From: Liolophura sinensis
Lineage: Eukaryota > Mollusca > Polyplacophora > Chitonida > Chitonidae
Reading direction: 5' to 3'
DNA: 64,000 nucleotides
NCBI RefSeq assembly: GCF_032854445.1
Contig: NC_088307.1
Location: 5,516,001 to 5,580,000 of the forward strand
Of the stretch, positions 43,601 through 45,760 are shown piece after piece. The position numbers and the translations under genes are program-made. The notes below the pieces were generated by a model that saw nothing but the letters and a program-made list of their open reading frames with translations, was not told where the DNA came from and did no database searches. How positions within the stretch are numbered: position 1 is the first letter of the stretch; every line of letters begins with the position of its first letter.

Positions 43601-43975
43601 ATCTAAACCATTTCAGACCGTCTAGAACATCAGTCAAGTGGAGTACCAGATACTGATAAATACATGTACTTACAGTATTAAAACTTATAAAGATTTCATT
43701 TTTTCGCTTCATTAATTGTAGGACTCCAGTCTAGATCTCAGTGATATGCCCTTAATAAAATGCACAGAAATAGCCCAATATGGCTGAGAATGCATTTCTA
43801 ACCATACACAAAATCCTTCCAACTATTTTAATAAGGACTGTTCAAATTCCGGGATCCAACATTACTAATGTGATGCAAAGGATACAACGAGTTTGGGGAC
43901 AGCCTCTTCATGTCGTTGCTGGCATTCTTCTGCGGACCAACTCACCACGTCTTCCAAGAAAGAGCTCTGAGACAT
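1455..43975 (-). CDS. FIRRM: FIRRM orthologue, whole coding span (25 exons)
   Basis: FIRRM (C1orf112, DUF4487) is a helical nuclear protein that partners the AAA ATPase FIGNL1 and controls RAD51/DMC1 filaments in homologous recombination and interstrand crosslink repair. Exons in transcription order: 43946-43975, 42404-42432, 42183-42226, 39078-39166, 37938-38036, 36868-37008, 17675-17761, 15147-15222, 14149-14233, 13279-13413, 12371-12525, 11835-11983, 10901-10977, 10627-10660, 10248-10330, 9855-9918, 9311-9392, 8743-8825, 7877-8021, 6861-7148, 6285-6521, 5543-5656, 4300-4491, 3375-3578, 1455-1619. Joined length is about 960 codons; the vertebrate protein is about 850. Landmarks such as FRKAYSLQ, LYEHVCTRLC, WCFVARYG, FMAPEHQ and SVLLADAHCLVQH match the vertebrate family as I recall it. 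Phases agree except at 11983/10977 and 10330/9918, and exon 10 carries an apparent 1-base deletion. No known catalytic motif. Confidence 0.92.
1672..2003 (+). mobile_element. Second dispersed repeat family, about 330 bp
   Basis: Starts GTGAGTGCTTGGGGTTTAAC and ends in GACCCTGGATCTACC. The same block recurs at 39802-40135 and, more diverged, at 41133-41400, always on the plus strand. No coding capacity; probably a SINE-like element with no obvious tail. It lies in FIRRM intron 24. Confidence 0.8.
2090..2300 (+). mobile_element. SINE copy, head internally deleted
   Basis: Keeps a degraded head (GGCCTCTGTAGCC), the B box GTTCAAGTCC, the body and an AATTAAATAAATAAA tail. The stretch between A and B boxes is shortened. 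Confidence 0.85.
2733..2980. repeat. 31-bp minisatellite, 8 copies
   Basis: The unit TAATGCTTGATTACCATAAC plus TGATTCTGATG repeats about eight times with few changes, in FIRRM intron 24. Confidence 0.93.
3375..3578 (-). CDS. FIRRM: FIRRM exon 24
   Basis: 68 codons starting IGLLEMESERKLELLKSLK, rich in Lys/Glu/Leu and probably coiled coil. It has little residue identity to vertebrates but fits in phase 0 on both sides. Acceptor TAACAG, donor GTATTC. Confidence 0.77.
3838..3922 (+). mobile_element. SINE 3' end
   Basis: Body and tail only: ATAAGTAAAATATTCTTGAG, then ACGGCACAAAACACCAAT and AAATAAATAAATC. Confidence 0.8.
4012..4128 (-). mobile_element. SINE 3' part
   Basis: Reverse-orientation tail and body: TTTATTTATTTC, then AACTCAAGAATATTTCACTC. 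It lies in FIRRM intron 23. Confidence 0.75.
4300..4491 (-). CDS. FIRRM: FIRRM exon 23
   Basis: 64 codons including FSVLLADAHCLVQHSACQAY and SVPECLQSDPRLQDKL. This is one of the clearest matches to the vertebrate protein (FALLLADRSWLLEQHTLEAF ... VPQCLSSEETKNKV). Acceptor TTGCAG, donor GTTAGA. Confidence 0.96.
4926..4948. promoter_or_regulatory. CRE-like/E-box cluster
   Basis: GCGTCACGTGCGACGTCACG contains TCACGTG and GACGTCAC, typical bZIP/bHLH sites, in FIRRM intron 22. Motif occurrence only; no other sign of a promoter. Confidence 0.2.
5345..5512 (+). mobile_element. SINE 3' half
   Basis: Begins inside the body (GTGGGATGGTCTATCAACG), retains CGTATAAGTGAAATATTC and ends in an A-rich AAATAAATAA tail. 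Confidence 0.85.
5543..5656 (-). CDS. FIRRM: FIRRM exon 22
   Basis: 38 codons from AVEMSGKLLQEKCPLE to GKVKLPPVAE. GKVKLPPVAE corresponds to vertebrate GKLFIPEAIQ. Acceptor TTGTAG, donor GTATGC. Confidence 0.9.
5893..6120 (+). mobile_element. SINE copy, lacks the first bases
   Basis: Starts within the A box (GAGGTGGTTAGCATGCTAG), has B box GAGTTCAAGTCC and tail ACACCAATAAAATAAATC. It ends about 165 bp downstream, in the minus-strand sense, of FIRRM exon 21. Confidence 0.85.
6285..6521 (-). CDS. FIRRM: FIRRM exon 21
   Basis: 79 codons from NSALEVTCNIFKHEAG to YLPSHVFHQ, matching the vertebrate helical-repeat segment IEVVSQLWAFLN ... LLPLLGFFIQTLDP. Acceptor TTGCAG, donor GTAAAT. Confidence 0.92.
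6610..6722 (-). mobile_element. SINE 3' part
   Basis: Inverted tail TTTATTTATTTATTTACTTG followed by body sequence GCTCAAGAATATTTCA, in FIRRM intron 20. Confidence 0.8.
6861..7148 (-). CDS. FIRRM: FIRRM exon 20
   Basis: 96 codons, EKLLDIFPEESLYVWSGL at the start and SLIVNKILIMK at the end. PEESLYVWSGLPL corresponds to vertebrate PKEAENLPLWQHI. Acceptor TACCAG, donor GTAACT. Confidence 0.92.
7877..8021 (-). CDS. FIRRM: FIRRM exon 19
   Basis: Begins RYGSADLCLSHVTLLGEM and ends RLLGRLTKFMAPEHQ, matching vertebrate RYGTAELCAHHV and FFFMAPPHQ. Acceptor GTTTAG, donor GTACAG, phase 0. Confidence 0.96.
8047..8706. repeat. 27-bp minisatellite, about 24 copies
   Basis: The unit TGTAACAGGGTCATATTCCA plus CATACAA recurs every 27 bp in FIRRM intron 18. 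As 27 is a multiple of three and no frame shifts occur, long open frames appear on both strands (222 codons plus, about 98 minus). They are by-products of the repeat: the plus frame reads CNRVIFHIQ over and over. Confidence 0.95.
8743..8825 (-). CDS. FIRRM: FIRRM exon 18
   Basis: Encodes ESSLLRHVLHSDPLCNQ then MATDVWCFVA. Matches vertebrate ITSLLAMDAWCFLARYG. Acceptor TTTCAG, donor GTATGT, phase 2. Confidence 0.95.
9311..9392 (-). CDS. FIRRM: FIRRM exon 17
   Basis: Encodes FVSLYEHVCTRLCGYVGS then VSVKQFPVV. LYEHVCTRLC corresponds to vertebrate LYQHVCVHLC. Acceptor TTTGAG, donor GTAAGT, phase 0. Confidence 0.95.
9855..9918 (-). CDS. FIRRM: FIRRM exon 16
   Basis: Encodes HTELLLGGSLPGVMCSGKAQ in the frame that joins exon 17 as KAQRFVSLYEHV, matching vertebrate KAEVAVTLYQHV. 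Acceptor TACAG, donor GTAAGA. The entry phase conflicts with exon 15 by one base. Confidence 0.72.
10248..10330 (-). CDS. FIRRM: FIRRM exon 15
   Basis: Encodes EKWLTPSQYSGDEPRQ then GIIDAIFTACE. Matches vertebrate TLWCTDSQVSRTTTRISLLK. Acceptor TGTCCAG, donor GTGTAT, phase 2. Exon 16 needs phase 1, so one base is unaccounted for at this junction. Confidence 0.87.
10375..10450 (-). mobile_element. SINE fragment
   Basis: TTGTACTCTCGAATATATCA and ACAATGGTGGCCGGG match the inverted body of the family; the tail is lost. Confidence 0.55.
10627..10660 (-). CDS. FIRRM: FIRRM exon 14 (tentative, 34 nt)
   Basis: With acceptor TAGGTAG and donor GTATCA it encodes SPQTKVPILTPP and restores phase between exons 13 and 15. 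The open frame continues past this donor for about 25 more codons, so a longer version with another donor is possible. Confidence 0.4.
10901..10977 (-). CDS. FIRRM: FIRRM exon 13
   Basis: Encodes MGLLTQPWLNTVTPDNKSES then VTSTL. Acceptor TTTCAG, donor GTAACG. The frame was chosen because the frame implied by exon 12 runs into TAA. Similarity to the family is weak here. Confidence 0.65.
11835..11983 (-). CDS. FIRRM: FIRRM exon 12
   Basis: Encodes MQPPSLSAPSLQKGLQEEI and ends CSRFITCLTGDET. Matches vertebrate FPPSLYATRISKAHQEEI. Donor GTGAGT, phase 1. The next exon found (10977) starts in phase 0, so a micro-exon with length 2 modulo 3 is probably missing between them; I could not place it. 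Confidence 0.9.
12371..12525 (-). CDS. FIRRM: FIRRM exon 11
   Basis: Encodes VSTSQGDEKAFMKSLKIL and ends CERPIYILLLQLH. Acceptor TTAACAG; a second in-frame acceptor (TCACAG) would start it at 12510. Matches vertebrate DYRLFQKTLKLCRFF ... LHQLYLQIH. Donor GTAAGT, phase 2. Confidence 0.87.
12905..13352 (-). repeat. Minisatellite made of FIRRM exon 10 3' end plus splice donor
   Basis: About five to six copies of an 83-90-bp unit. Read on the minus strand, each unit carries coding sequence for IYLCAEIQRGYTYLF then TLAPQVDQFGQ, followed by a CAG/GTGAGG donor and about 12 intronic bases. The motif GATCTACCTGAGGAGCC recurs (plus strand) near 12967, 13033, 13120, 13206 and 13290. The donor survives as GTGAGG, GTTAGG or GTGACA, so several competing splice donors lie in series. 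Confidence 0.85.
13279..13413 (-). CDS. FIRRM: FIRRM exon 10, with apparent 1-base deletion
   Basis: The 5' half encodes RYVTQHKVLLRERLDLAG then MVIYLCAEIQR, matching the vertebrate KDIITSLCEDI region. The exon is 135 nt; 136 would bring it to phase 0 as exon 11 needs. The missing base is near 13330, where this copy has CCCTTTG and neighbouring satellite copies have CCCCTCTG. In those copies the frame runs on as GYTYLFTLAPQVDQFGQ before a CAG/GTGAGG donor, and LAPQVDQ matches vertebrate LAEQMTQ. As written, this copy shifts frame and meets an in-frame TAG. It could be a real allele, an assembly error or a bypassed copy. Confidence 0.75.
13717..13865 (-). mobile_element. SINE 3' half
   Basis: Inverted tail TTTATTTATTTATTTGATTG, then GTGTTTTACGCTGTACTCC and GGGAGGAAACCCGGCAG, in FIRRM intron 9. 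Confidence 0.85.
14149..14233 (-). CDS. FIRRM: FIRRM exon 9
   Basis: Encodes CEGLYNISRLVTTLD then IKIAVTLWKAIS. Acceptor TTTCAG, donor GTATGT, ends in phase 2. LWKAI corresponds to vertebrate TWKFI. Confidence 0.87.
15147..15222 (-). CDS. FIRRM: FIRRM exon 8
   Basis: Encodes TFLSLLDKLSIGFTVTDEDI then EDLTA. It corresponds to the vertebrate acidic loop DPLVDDNDDILNM. Acceptor TTGCAG, donor GTAATT, ends in phase 1. Confidence 0.87.
16037..16690. repeat. Degenerate ~25-bp minisatellite
   Basis: About 26 diverged copies around TCCATGACCTTGTGTGACAT plus GTGCC, in FIRRM intron 7. Long minus-strand open frames here (HTSHKVMG-like repeats) are by-products. Confidence 0.9.
16760..16925. repeat. Single-copy relative of the 36-bp palindromic satellite
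   Basis: GCAGGCTGTAGACAGCTGTC followed by TACTGCCATCCCTGTAG matches the unit amplified at 50.0-50.3 kb. The right flank (TTTGAACTCTGACCTCC, then AAATGAAAATCCT) is also shared with the 50.3-kb flank. So this looks like an unexpanded member of the same dispersed element. Confidence 0.8.
17675..17761 (-). CDS. FIRRM: FIRRM exon 7
   Basis: 29 codons, DSGEIYKDLITALSDPLS then VLFRKAYSLQM. Near-identical pattern to vertebrate DLLQALFKEAYSLQ, and it continues exon 6 with no residue gap, which shows that no exon is missing from the 19-kb intron. Confidence 0.95.
17957..18178 (+). mobile_element. MITE-like dispersed repeat, family 2, copy 1
   Basis: Shares GAAATATTCTGAGAGAATTA, GAAATAATCTGC, GTGTCATTTTTATA and GGCATAAAT-type segments, in the same order, with 29950-30172. 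Non-coding, about 220 bp. Confidence 0.65.
18835..19080. repeat. Local duplication, two ~110-bp copies
   Basis: CTATGTAAGTTGCTACTATT at 18847 and CTTATGTAAGTTTCTACTAT at 18992 are each followed by CATTTACATGAACnGTTAA. The two copies are about 140 bp apart. Confidence 0.65.
19371..19405 (+). other. G-quadruplex-prone G-run tract
   Basis: Six runs of four to six G separated by single T bases (GGGGGGTGGGGGTGGGGTGG and onward). This fits the G-quadruplex pattern on the plus strand; the minus strand, the FIRRM sense strand, would be C-rich. Confidence 0.8.
20752..20905 (-). mobile_element. SINE copy, diverged
   Basis: Inverted body with TTTGATTGGTGTTTTAC, TATGGTGGGTAAAAA and GAGGAAGCCAGCATAAGCTG. 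An internal piece around the CTCAAGAATATT block is lost. Confidence 0.8.
22070..22255 (+). mobile_element. SINE 3' two-thirds
   Basis: TCCAGCTCATGCTGGCTTCT to the AAATAAATAAATAAA tail, well conserved, including CGTTGTATAAGTGAAATATT. Confidence 0.88.
24029..24101 (-). other. Exon-like open segment, not assigned
   Basis: 73 nt flanked by TTTTACAG and GTAAAA, encoding VCNLTSKSAGFDRYKLKSL. It lies in FIRRM intron 6, but FIRRM exons 6 and 7 abut without it and its length would shift the frame. Could be chance or a cryptic exon. Confidence 0.2.
24640..25800. repeat. 23-25-bp minisatellite with related head
   Basis: From about 24780 the unit CAACTGTGTGACATGACACT plus AGG recurs some 35-40 times with many point changes. 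The first 150 bp carry a related CACTATCCACCTATATAGCA repeat. Minus-strand open frames reading SHSCMVSCHTVA are by-products. Confidence 0.9.
26455..28910. repeat. ~50-56-bp minisatellite, about 45 units
   Basis: The unit core is CTGACAACTCTCTTACAGGT then GAAATACAGGGTGTGTGGCA and TAAAAACACCCTAGAC. It abuts the beta-trefoil gene, ending about 80 bp before its ATG. Units decay towards 28.9 kb, where CAATnnGGGAAATACAA variants appear. Confidence 0.95.
27065..28350. repeat. Higher-order repeat, 255-bp period, five copies
   Basis: CATAAATAACCCTAGATCTG occurs at 27106, 27361, 27616, 27871 and 28126, exactly 255 bp apart each time. Each super-unit is made of five diverged basic units. Near-identity between super-units points to recent amplification by unequal exchange or replication slippage. 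Confidence 0.95.
28992..29015 (+). CDS. Beta-trefoil-like gene, exon 1
   Basis: Encodes MEEEIVII and ends at GTAAGT in phase 0. The context AACCATAATGG places A at -3 relative to no other upstream in-frame ATG that I noted. It starts just beyond the satellite array. Confidence 0.7.
28992..31794 (+). CDS. Leaderless beta-trefoil-like protein (IL-1/FGF-type pattern), four exons
   Basis: Exons 28992-29015, 29615-29819, 30258-30388 and 31558-31794 join in phase into 198 residues. There is no signal peptide or membrane segment; the N-terminus (MEEEIVII, then EEWEREWRHFLAGEEDD) is charged. From residue 56 the pattern suggests a beta-trefoil: YLCVHDDGSVCMDG (57-70), IFQVAHVFIP (78-87), NNYILYVDQTNGERKLKA, LFKFEEV (140-146), VYITTLGDQSYHFTVD and a closing ISFELTVIK. 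Aromatic-x-aromatic or hydrophobic strands end each third, as in IL-1 and FGF families. Five Cys are visible. It is nested in FIRRM intron 6 on the opposite strand. ATTAAA at 31822 may be the poly(A) signal. The gene is well supported; the fold is pattern-based inference, and a fascin- or lectin-type trefoil or another beta-rich fold remains possible. Confidence 0.85.
29615..29819 (+). CDS. Beta-trefoil-like gene, exon 2
   Basis: Encodes EKISRKSVSTEEWEREW through SPDEDTYLCVHDDG to KATQSN. Acceptor TTTTTCAG, donor GTAAGT, phase 1. It holds the charged leader and the first beta hairpin. Confidence 0.88.
29950..30172 (+). mobile_element. MITE-like dispersed repeat, family 2, copy 2
   Basis: Counterpart of 17957-18178 (GAAACATTCTGAGAGAACTA, GAAATAATCTGCC, TTTAGTGTCATTTTC). 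It lies in intron 2 of the beta-trefoil-like gene. Confidence 0.65.
30228..30252 (+). repeat. (ATT)n microsatellite at a splice acceptor
   Basis: About eight ATT triplets run directly into ACAG, the acceptor of exon 3, so repeat length could change the strength of the splice site. Confidence 0.9.
30258..30388 (+). CDS. Beta-trefoil-like gene, exon 3
   Basis: Encodes IFQVAHVFIPHTNYYQII then CKGGRCNNYILYVDQT to KLKAR. The acceptor is preceded by an (ATT)n microsatellite (30228-30252) instead of a normal pyrimidine tract. Donor GTGAGA, phase 0. Confidence 0.9.
30493..30700 (+). mobile_element. MITE with inverted ends, family 1, copy 1
   Basis: Ends TTCTTCAACCTTTCACATG and CATATGTGAAAAGGTTGAGGA form terminal inverted repeats. 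The core GATTTAC...AAGTTAAACTTTTTGGGA...GGCCAAGCCAACCAATATAC is shared by five copies in the window. About 210 bp, non-coding. It lies in intron 3 of the beta-trefoil-like gene. Confidence 0.85.
31304..31520 (+). mobile_element. MITE family 1, copy 2
   Basis: TTCTTCAACCTATTCGCATG at one end and CATGACGAAAGGATAAAGAA at the other. Core ACTGATAAAATTATACTTTT is conserved. It is in the same intron as copy 1, about 600 bp away. Confidence 0.85.
31558..31794 (+). CDS. Beta-trefoil-like gene, exon 4 with stop
   Basis: 78 codons from PYNKEVDSLNRGLNR through LFKFEEVCDTNVYITTLG to FELTVIKM, then TAA. Acceptor TTTGCAG. Confidence 0.9.
   Translation, partial: PYNKEVDSLNRGLNRPTPTLFKFEEVCDTNVYITTLGDQSYHFTVDSAEDGNNSTSSRVILRESPPVDISFELTVIKM
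34930..35122 (+). mobile_element. MITE family 1, copy 3
   Basis: TTCTTCAATCTTTTTTATGT to GATGTGAAAAGGTTGAGGAA, with core GGCTGATAAAATTATAGTTT and ATATTGGCCAATCTAACCAA. Confidence 0.85.
35635..35765 (-). mobile_element. SINE fragment
   Basis: Inverted body, diverged: TTTGACATTTTACGCCACAC, CCAGAATATCACTCA and GGGGAAACCCACGACC. Confidence 0.7.
36222..36385 (-). mobile_element. SINE copy, internally shortened
   Basis: ATTTATTTGACTGGTGTTCA, then TTATGGTGGAAGGAAGCC, GAGAGGAGCCAGCATG and the B box TTGAACTCACAAC. The GTACTCAAGAATATTTCA block is missing. Confidence 0.8.
36868..37008 (-). CDS. FIRRM: FIRRM exon 6
   Basis: 47 codons beginning LLLDVLDCVEGTVRYI and ending LLKTTFSHCK. This matches vertebrate VQLLGALTGCVQHI ... 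IIKSTFVHCK. It is followed by the 19-kb intron that hosts the beta-trefoil gene. Confidence 0.92.
37214..37479 (-). mobile_element. tRNA-derived SINE, full length
   Basis: Complete inverted copy from tail (TTTATTTATTTATATGATTG) to head (GCGCTAACCAACTGAGCCAC, then GGAGGCC). A box and B box (TTGAACTCACAG) are intact. This is one of the two best full-length members. It lies in FIRRM intron 5. Confidence 0.93.
37528..37680 (+). mobile_element. SINE 3' half
   Basis: GGAAGGTCTGTCAGCAACCT to the tail CACCACTGAAATAAATAAAA. It is opposite in direction to the full copy 50 bp away, so the pair can form a long hairpin. Confidence 0.87.
37938..38036 (-). CDS. FIRRM: FIRRM exon 5
   Basis: 33 codons beginning TCASYDKVIEDVKSE and ending ENVEALFE. 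An internal GAG-GTAAGC near 37991 could act as an alternative donor and would shorten the exon. Phase 0 on both sides. Confidence 0.85.
38037..39077 (-). other. FIRRM intron 4, nothing recognised
   Basis: AT-rich with several A-runs. A minus-strand open frame at 38549-38863 shows no family resemblance or splice logic. Confidence 0.5.
39078..39166 (-). CDS. FIRRM: FIRRM exon 4
   Basis: Encodes GVLKILCQCFVPCMDWSS followed by LERCVFREITPQ. This corresponds to vertebrate RILKIIVEMFLPHMNHLT...SQVLPK. Acceptor GACAG, donor GTACAG, ends in phase 0. Confidence 0.9.
39435..39565 (-). mobile_element. SINE 3' half
   Basis: TTATTCATTTATTTATTTTA, GCCGTACTCTAGATTATTTC and TTATGGTGGGAGGAAATC, in FIRRM intron 3. 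Confidence 0.82.
39802..40135 (+). mobile_element. Second dispersed repeat family, copy 2
   Basis: GTGAGTGAGTGAATGAGTGC, TTGGGGTTTAACGTCATAC, then GTGCCTCCTTGTTGCAGGAT and GACCCTGGATCTACTG, colinear with 1672-2003. Confidence 0.85.
41133..41400 (+). mobile_element. Second dispersed repeat family, diverged copy 3
   Basis: CTTGGGGTTTAACATCGTAC, TATGACGATGAGGAATC and ACATTATACTGACACTGGGC. GATGAGCGCCAAGCGAGGCA matches the distal part. Confidence 0.75.
41575..41776 (-). mobile_element. MITE family 1, copy 4
   Basis: Inverted copy with GGGTTGGCTAATTTCAGAGC and TTTCCAAAGTATAATTTTAC. The ends are more worn (GCATGCAAAAAGAATGAAGA). Confidence 0.75.
42183..42226 (-). CDS. FIRRM: FIRRM exon 3
   Basis: Encodes KSFFKQAENYHGE between a CCCTAG acceptor and a GTAAGT donor. 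It lines up without gaps with the vertebrate stretch just before RILKII and joins in phase to exon 4 (GVLKIL). Confidence 0.8.
42404..42432 (-). CDS. FIRRM: FIRRM exon 2 (29-nt micro-exon)
   Basis: Encodes FIQPVLKLK plus two bases between a TATACAG acceptor and a GTAAGT donor. PVLKL lines up with SVLPRL of the vertebrate N-terminus. It is too short for ab initio gene finders; support comes from its phase with exons 1 and 3. Confidence 0.7.
43071..43325. repeat. 70-bp tandem repeat, 3.5 copies
   Basis: ATTTACTTACCACTAACACT starts at 43141 and 43211, and a variant at 43281, with a 70-bp period. A diverged copy precedes them. Each unit contains TACTTAC, a minus-strand GTAAGT donor motif, in FIRRM intron 1. 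Confidence 0.92.
43946..43975 (-). CDS. FIRRM: FIRRM exon 1 (probable start)
   Basis: Encodes MSQSSFLEDV and ends at a GTGAGT donor in phase 0, exactly the phase exon 2 needs. The ATG has A at -3. The start is chosen by phase fit and by its similarity to the short N-terminus of the family. A rival ATG at 45363 (MAEHW, donor GTAAAT) ends in phase 2 and does not fit exon 2, though it could belong to a 5' leader. Confidence 0.55.
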
Positions 43976-44014
43976 TGTGGAGAATGTAATGAACTGGTAT
44001 GGTGCATGGTACCA

Positions 44015-44310
44015 GGGTGCACTTCATCCACACCCTGGTAAAGTTAATCACATCAGCACTTTGGTAAAACCTTGGTAAAGATGATCTTATCAAACCTCAG
44101 CTAAGTGGTCATTTAAGCATCATAGTTAAGTTTATCACATTAGGACCTTGTTAAAAGTGATCACATCACGACAGAATCACTGGCAAAGTTAATCACATCA
44201 GCATCTTGGTTAAGTTGATCAAATCAGCACCTTGATTAAGTTGATAAGATCATCATCTCAGTAAAGTTGATCACATCAGCCCATTGGAGAAAGTTGATCA
44301 CTTCAGCACA
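44015..44310. repeat. Degenerate ~30-33-bp repeat
   Basis: CTTGGTAAAGTTGATCACAT plus CAGCAC recurs about eight times with many changes. It lies just upstream of the proposed FIRRM exon 1. Confidence 0.8.
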
Positions 44311-45329
44311 ACACAATTAAGTTGAACGGAACTCGTGCCAGCATGTAACTGCAGAAAAAGATACTAAATCAATCAATCTGCGTCACACAGCATTGCAGGA
44401 GAAATGTATCAGCTGTAAAGCAAAATTTGTATACGCTACAGCAATGGCTATTCCAATCTTACATGTACCTAACCTAACACCTGTACAGAAAGTAACATCA
44501 AACAGTGACAAGAATTCAAGAATTGATTTAATCTCTAGTAATTAGGAATATAATTCCTAAATACCACTGCTCTTTTAATTTTACTACAGCAATGGTGACC
44601 TGGGTCAGCACACTACTTGTTATTTTTTGTTGTTTTTTGTTTTTACTTAGCACCACAGTGTCTCAGATATAGCCTGAAAGGTAACAAACAGGTACATCTA
44701 ATTGTGGACCATCACATCCACTATCAAACTTCCAAGAACAGAGAAATTACTATGCTAATTTGATATGATAATATAATTACCAAATATGGGCTGGCCTTAG
44801 GACGGGAATGATAGGACTGGACAGGTTTATAGACAAGATTTAAGACTGGTCAGCTACACGTCAATGACAGAAAAACTGAAAGTACTTGACATTTATTGAC
44901 ACAACAGATTCAAAAAGTGTACCTTTCAAACTACCCAGAAACATGGCCATTTCTGTGCTGTTTTCAAACAGTGTTTTAAGTTGCAATTTTGCCAGCATTT
45001 ATGTTTTATTGTACCTTGGTTAAGTTAAAAGAAATACAACAAAAACAAAAACATTGATTATCGTTGGAAATAACTCTGCCTGTTACAAGTCGCTAAATTT
45101 GTGAGAGTACCCTCCCTTAATGCACCTAAGGTCTACTACTTCATTATACGGTGCCTTGATTTCGTTATCCACTGAAACTATCTCTATCAATGGTTATGTG
45201 ACTAAAATTCTTCTACATTTTCATTGAAAGAAAACTGTAAACACGTGTTATTGATATAATCAGTATTTAAATTACTTCAACCGGATCACTGTCATGTAGA
45301 CGATAAGGTCTCAAGGATAACCCTTTAAC

Positions 45330-45700
45330 GACATTGTCAAATTTACCGCCAATGTTCCGCCATCCGCGTCATCCGGGTGATTATCAGAGAGATCTCAATA
45401 GTGCAACAGGGGGTGACGTCCTTCATTAGCAATAAAATTGTCATCTTGCATCATCAATATAATAAAGTTTAGTTAAAATTTTAATTTATTATAAAAACAG
45501 ATGTAGCGGAAAAAGATACAAAAGGTTGCTAAAATGCTTAAAGTTTGGTATAACAGAAACTACCGGAAATAAACTATGTAATCTTTCCTCCCTTTCAGTG
45601 AAATGGGTCAGAATAACGCGGGAAACTTACCTGGCCGCAAGAGGGAATCCCGAATACAGTGAGGGTACAGTCTCCGGACCGATTTTCTCATCATTAATTC
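45330..45700. promoter_or_regulatory. Candidate divergent FIRRM/DNMT1 promoter
   Basis: GCCAATGTTCCGCCATCCGC at 45348 contains a CCAAT box and a YY1-like CGCCATC. TGACGTC, a CRE half-site, lies near 45414. CpG is denser than in the surroundings, and no TATA box is placed well for either gene. A candidate non-coding leader exon for FIRRM (ATG at 45363, donor GTAAAT at 45346) overlaps it. Position-based inference. Confidence 0.4.
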
Positions 45701-45707
45701 ACAAATC

Positions 45708-45760
45708 ATGCCCGGAAAAACTCTAGATCCACCACCCCTACCAGAAGAAACGCTGGCTAA
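45708..45760 (+). CDS. DNMT1: DNMT1 exon 1
   Basis: Encodes [17 protein letters not shown] plus two bases; donor GTATGA. MP-x-x-T and LP-x-x-x before the helix resemble vertebrate DNMT1. Confidence 0.9.

Larger units (their letters stand above)
43976..45707. other. FIRRM-DNMT1 head-to-head gap
   Basis: Divergent intergenic span of 1.7 kb. It holds the degenerate repeat at 44.0-44.3 kb; the rest (44.3-45.3 kb) is AT-rich with nothing recognised. The right 400 bp are richer in CpG. Confidence 0.7.

Noticed and set aside
45347-45363. MAEHW as the FIRRM start exon
   Set aside because: It ends in phase 2, incompatible with the phase-0 start of exon 2; kept only as a possible leader exon.
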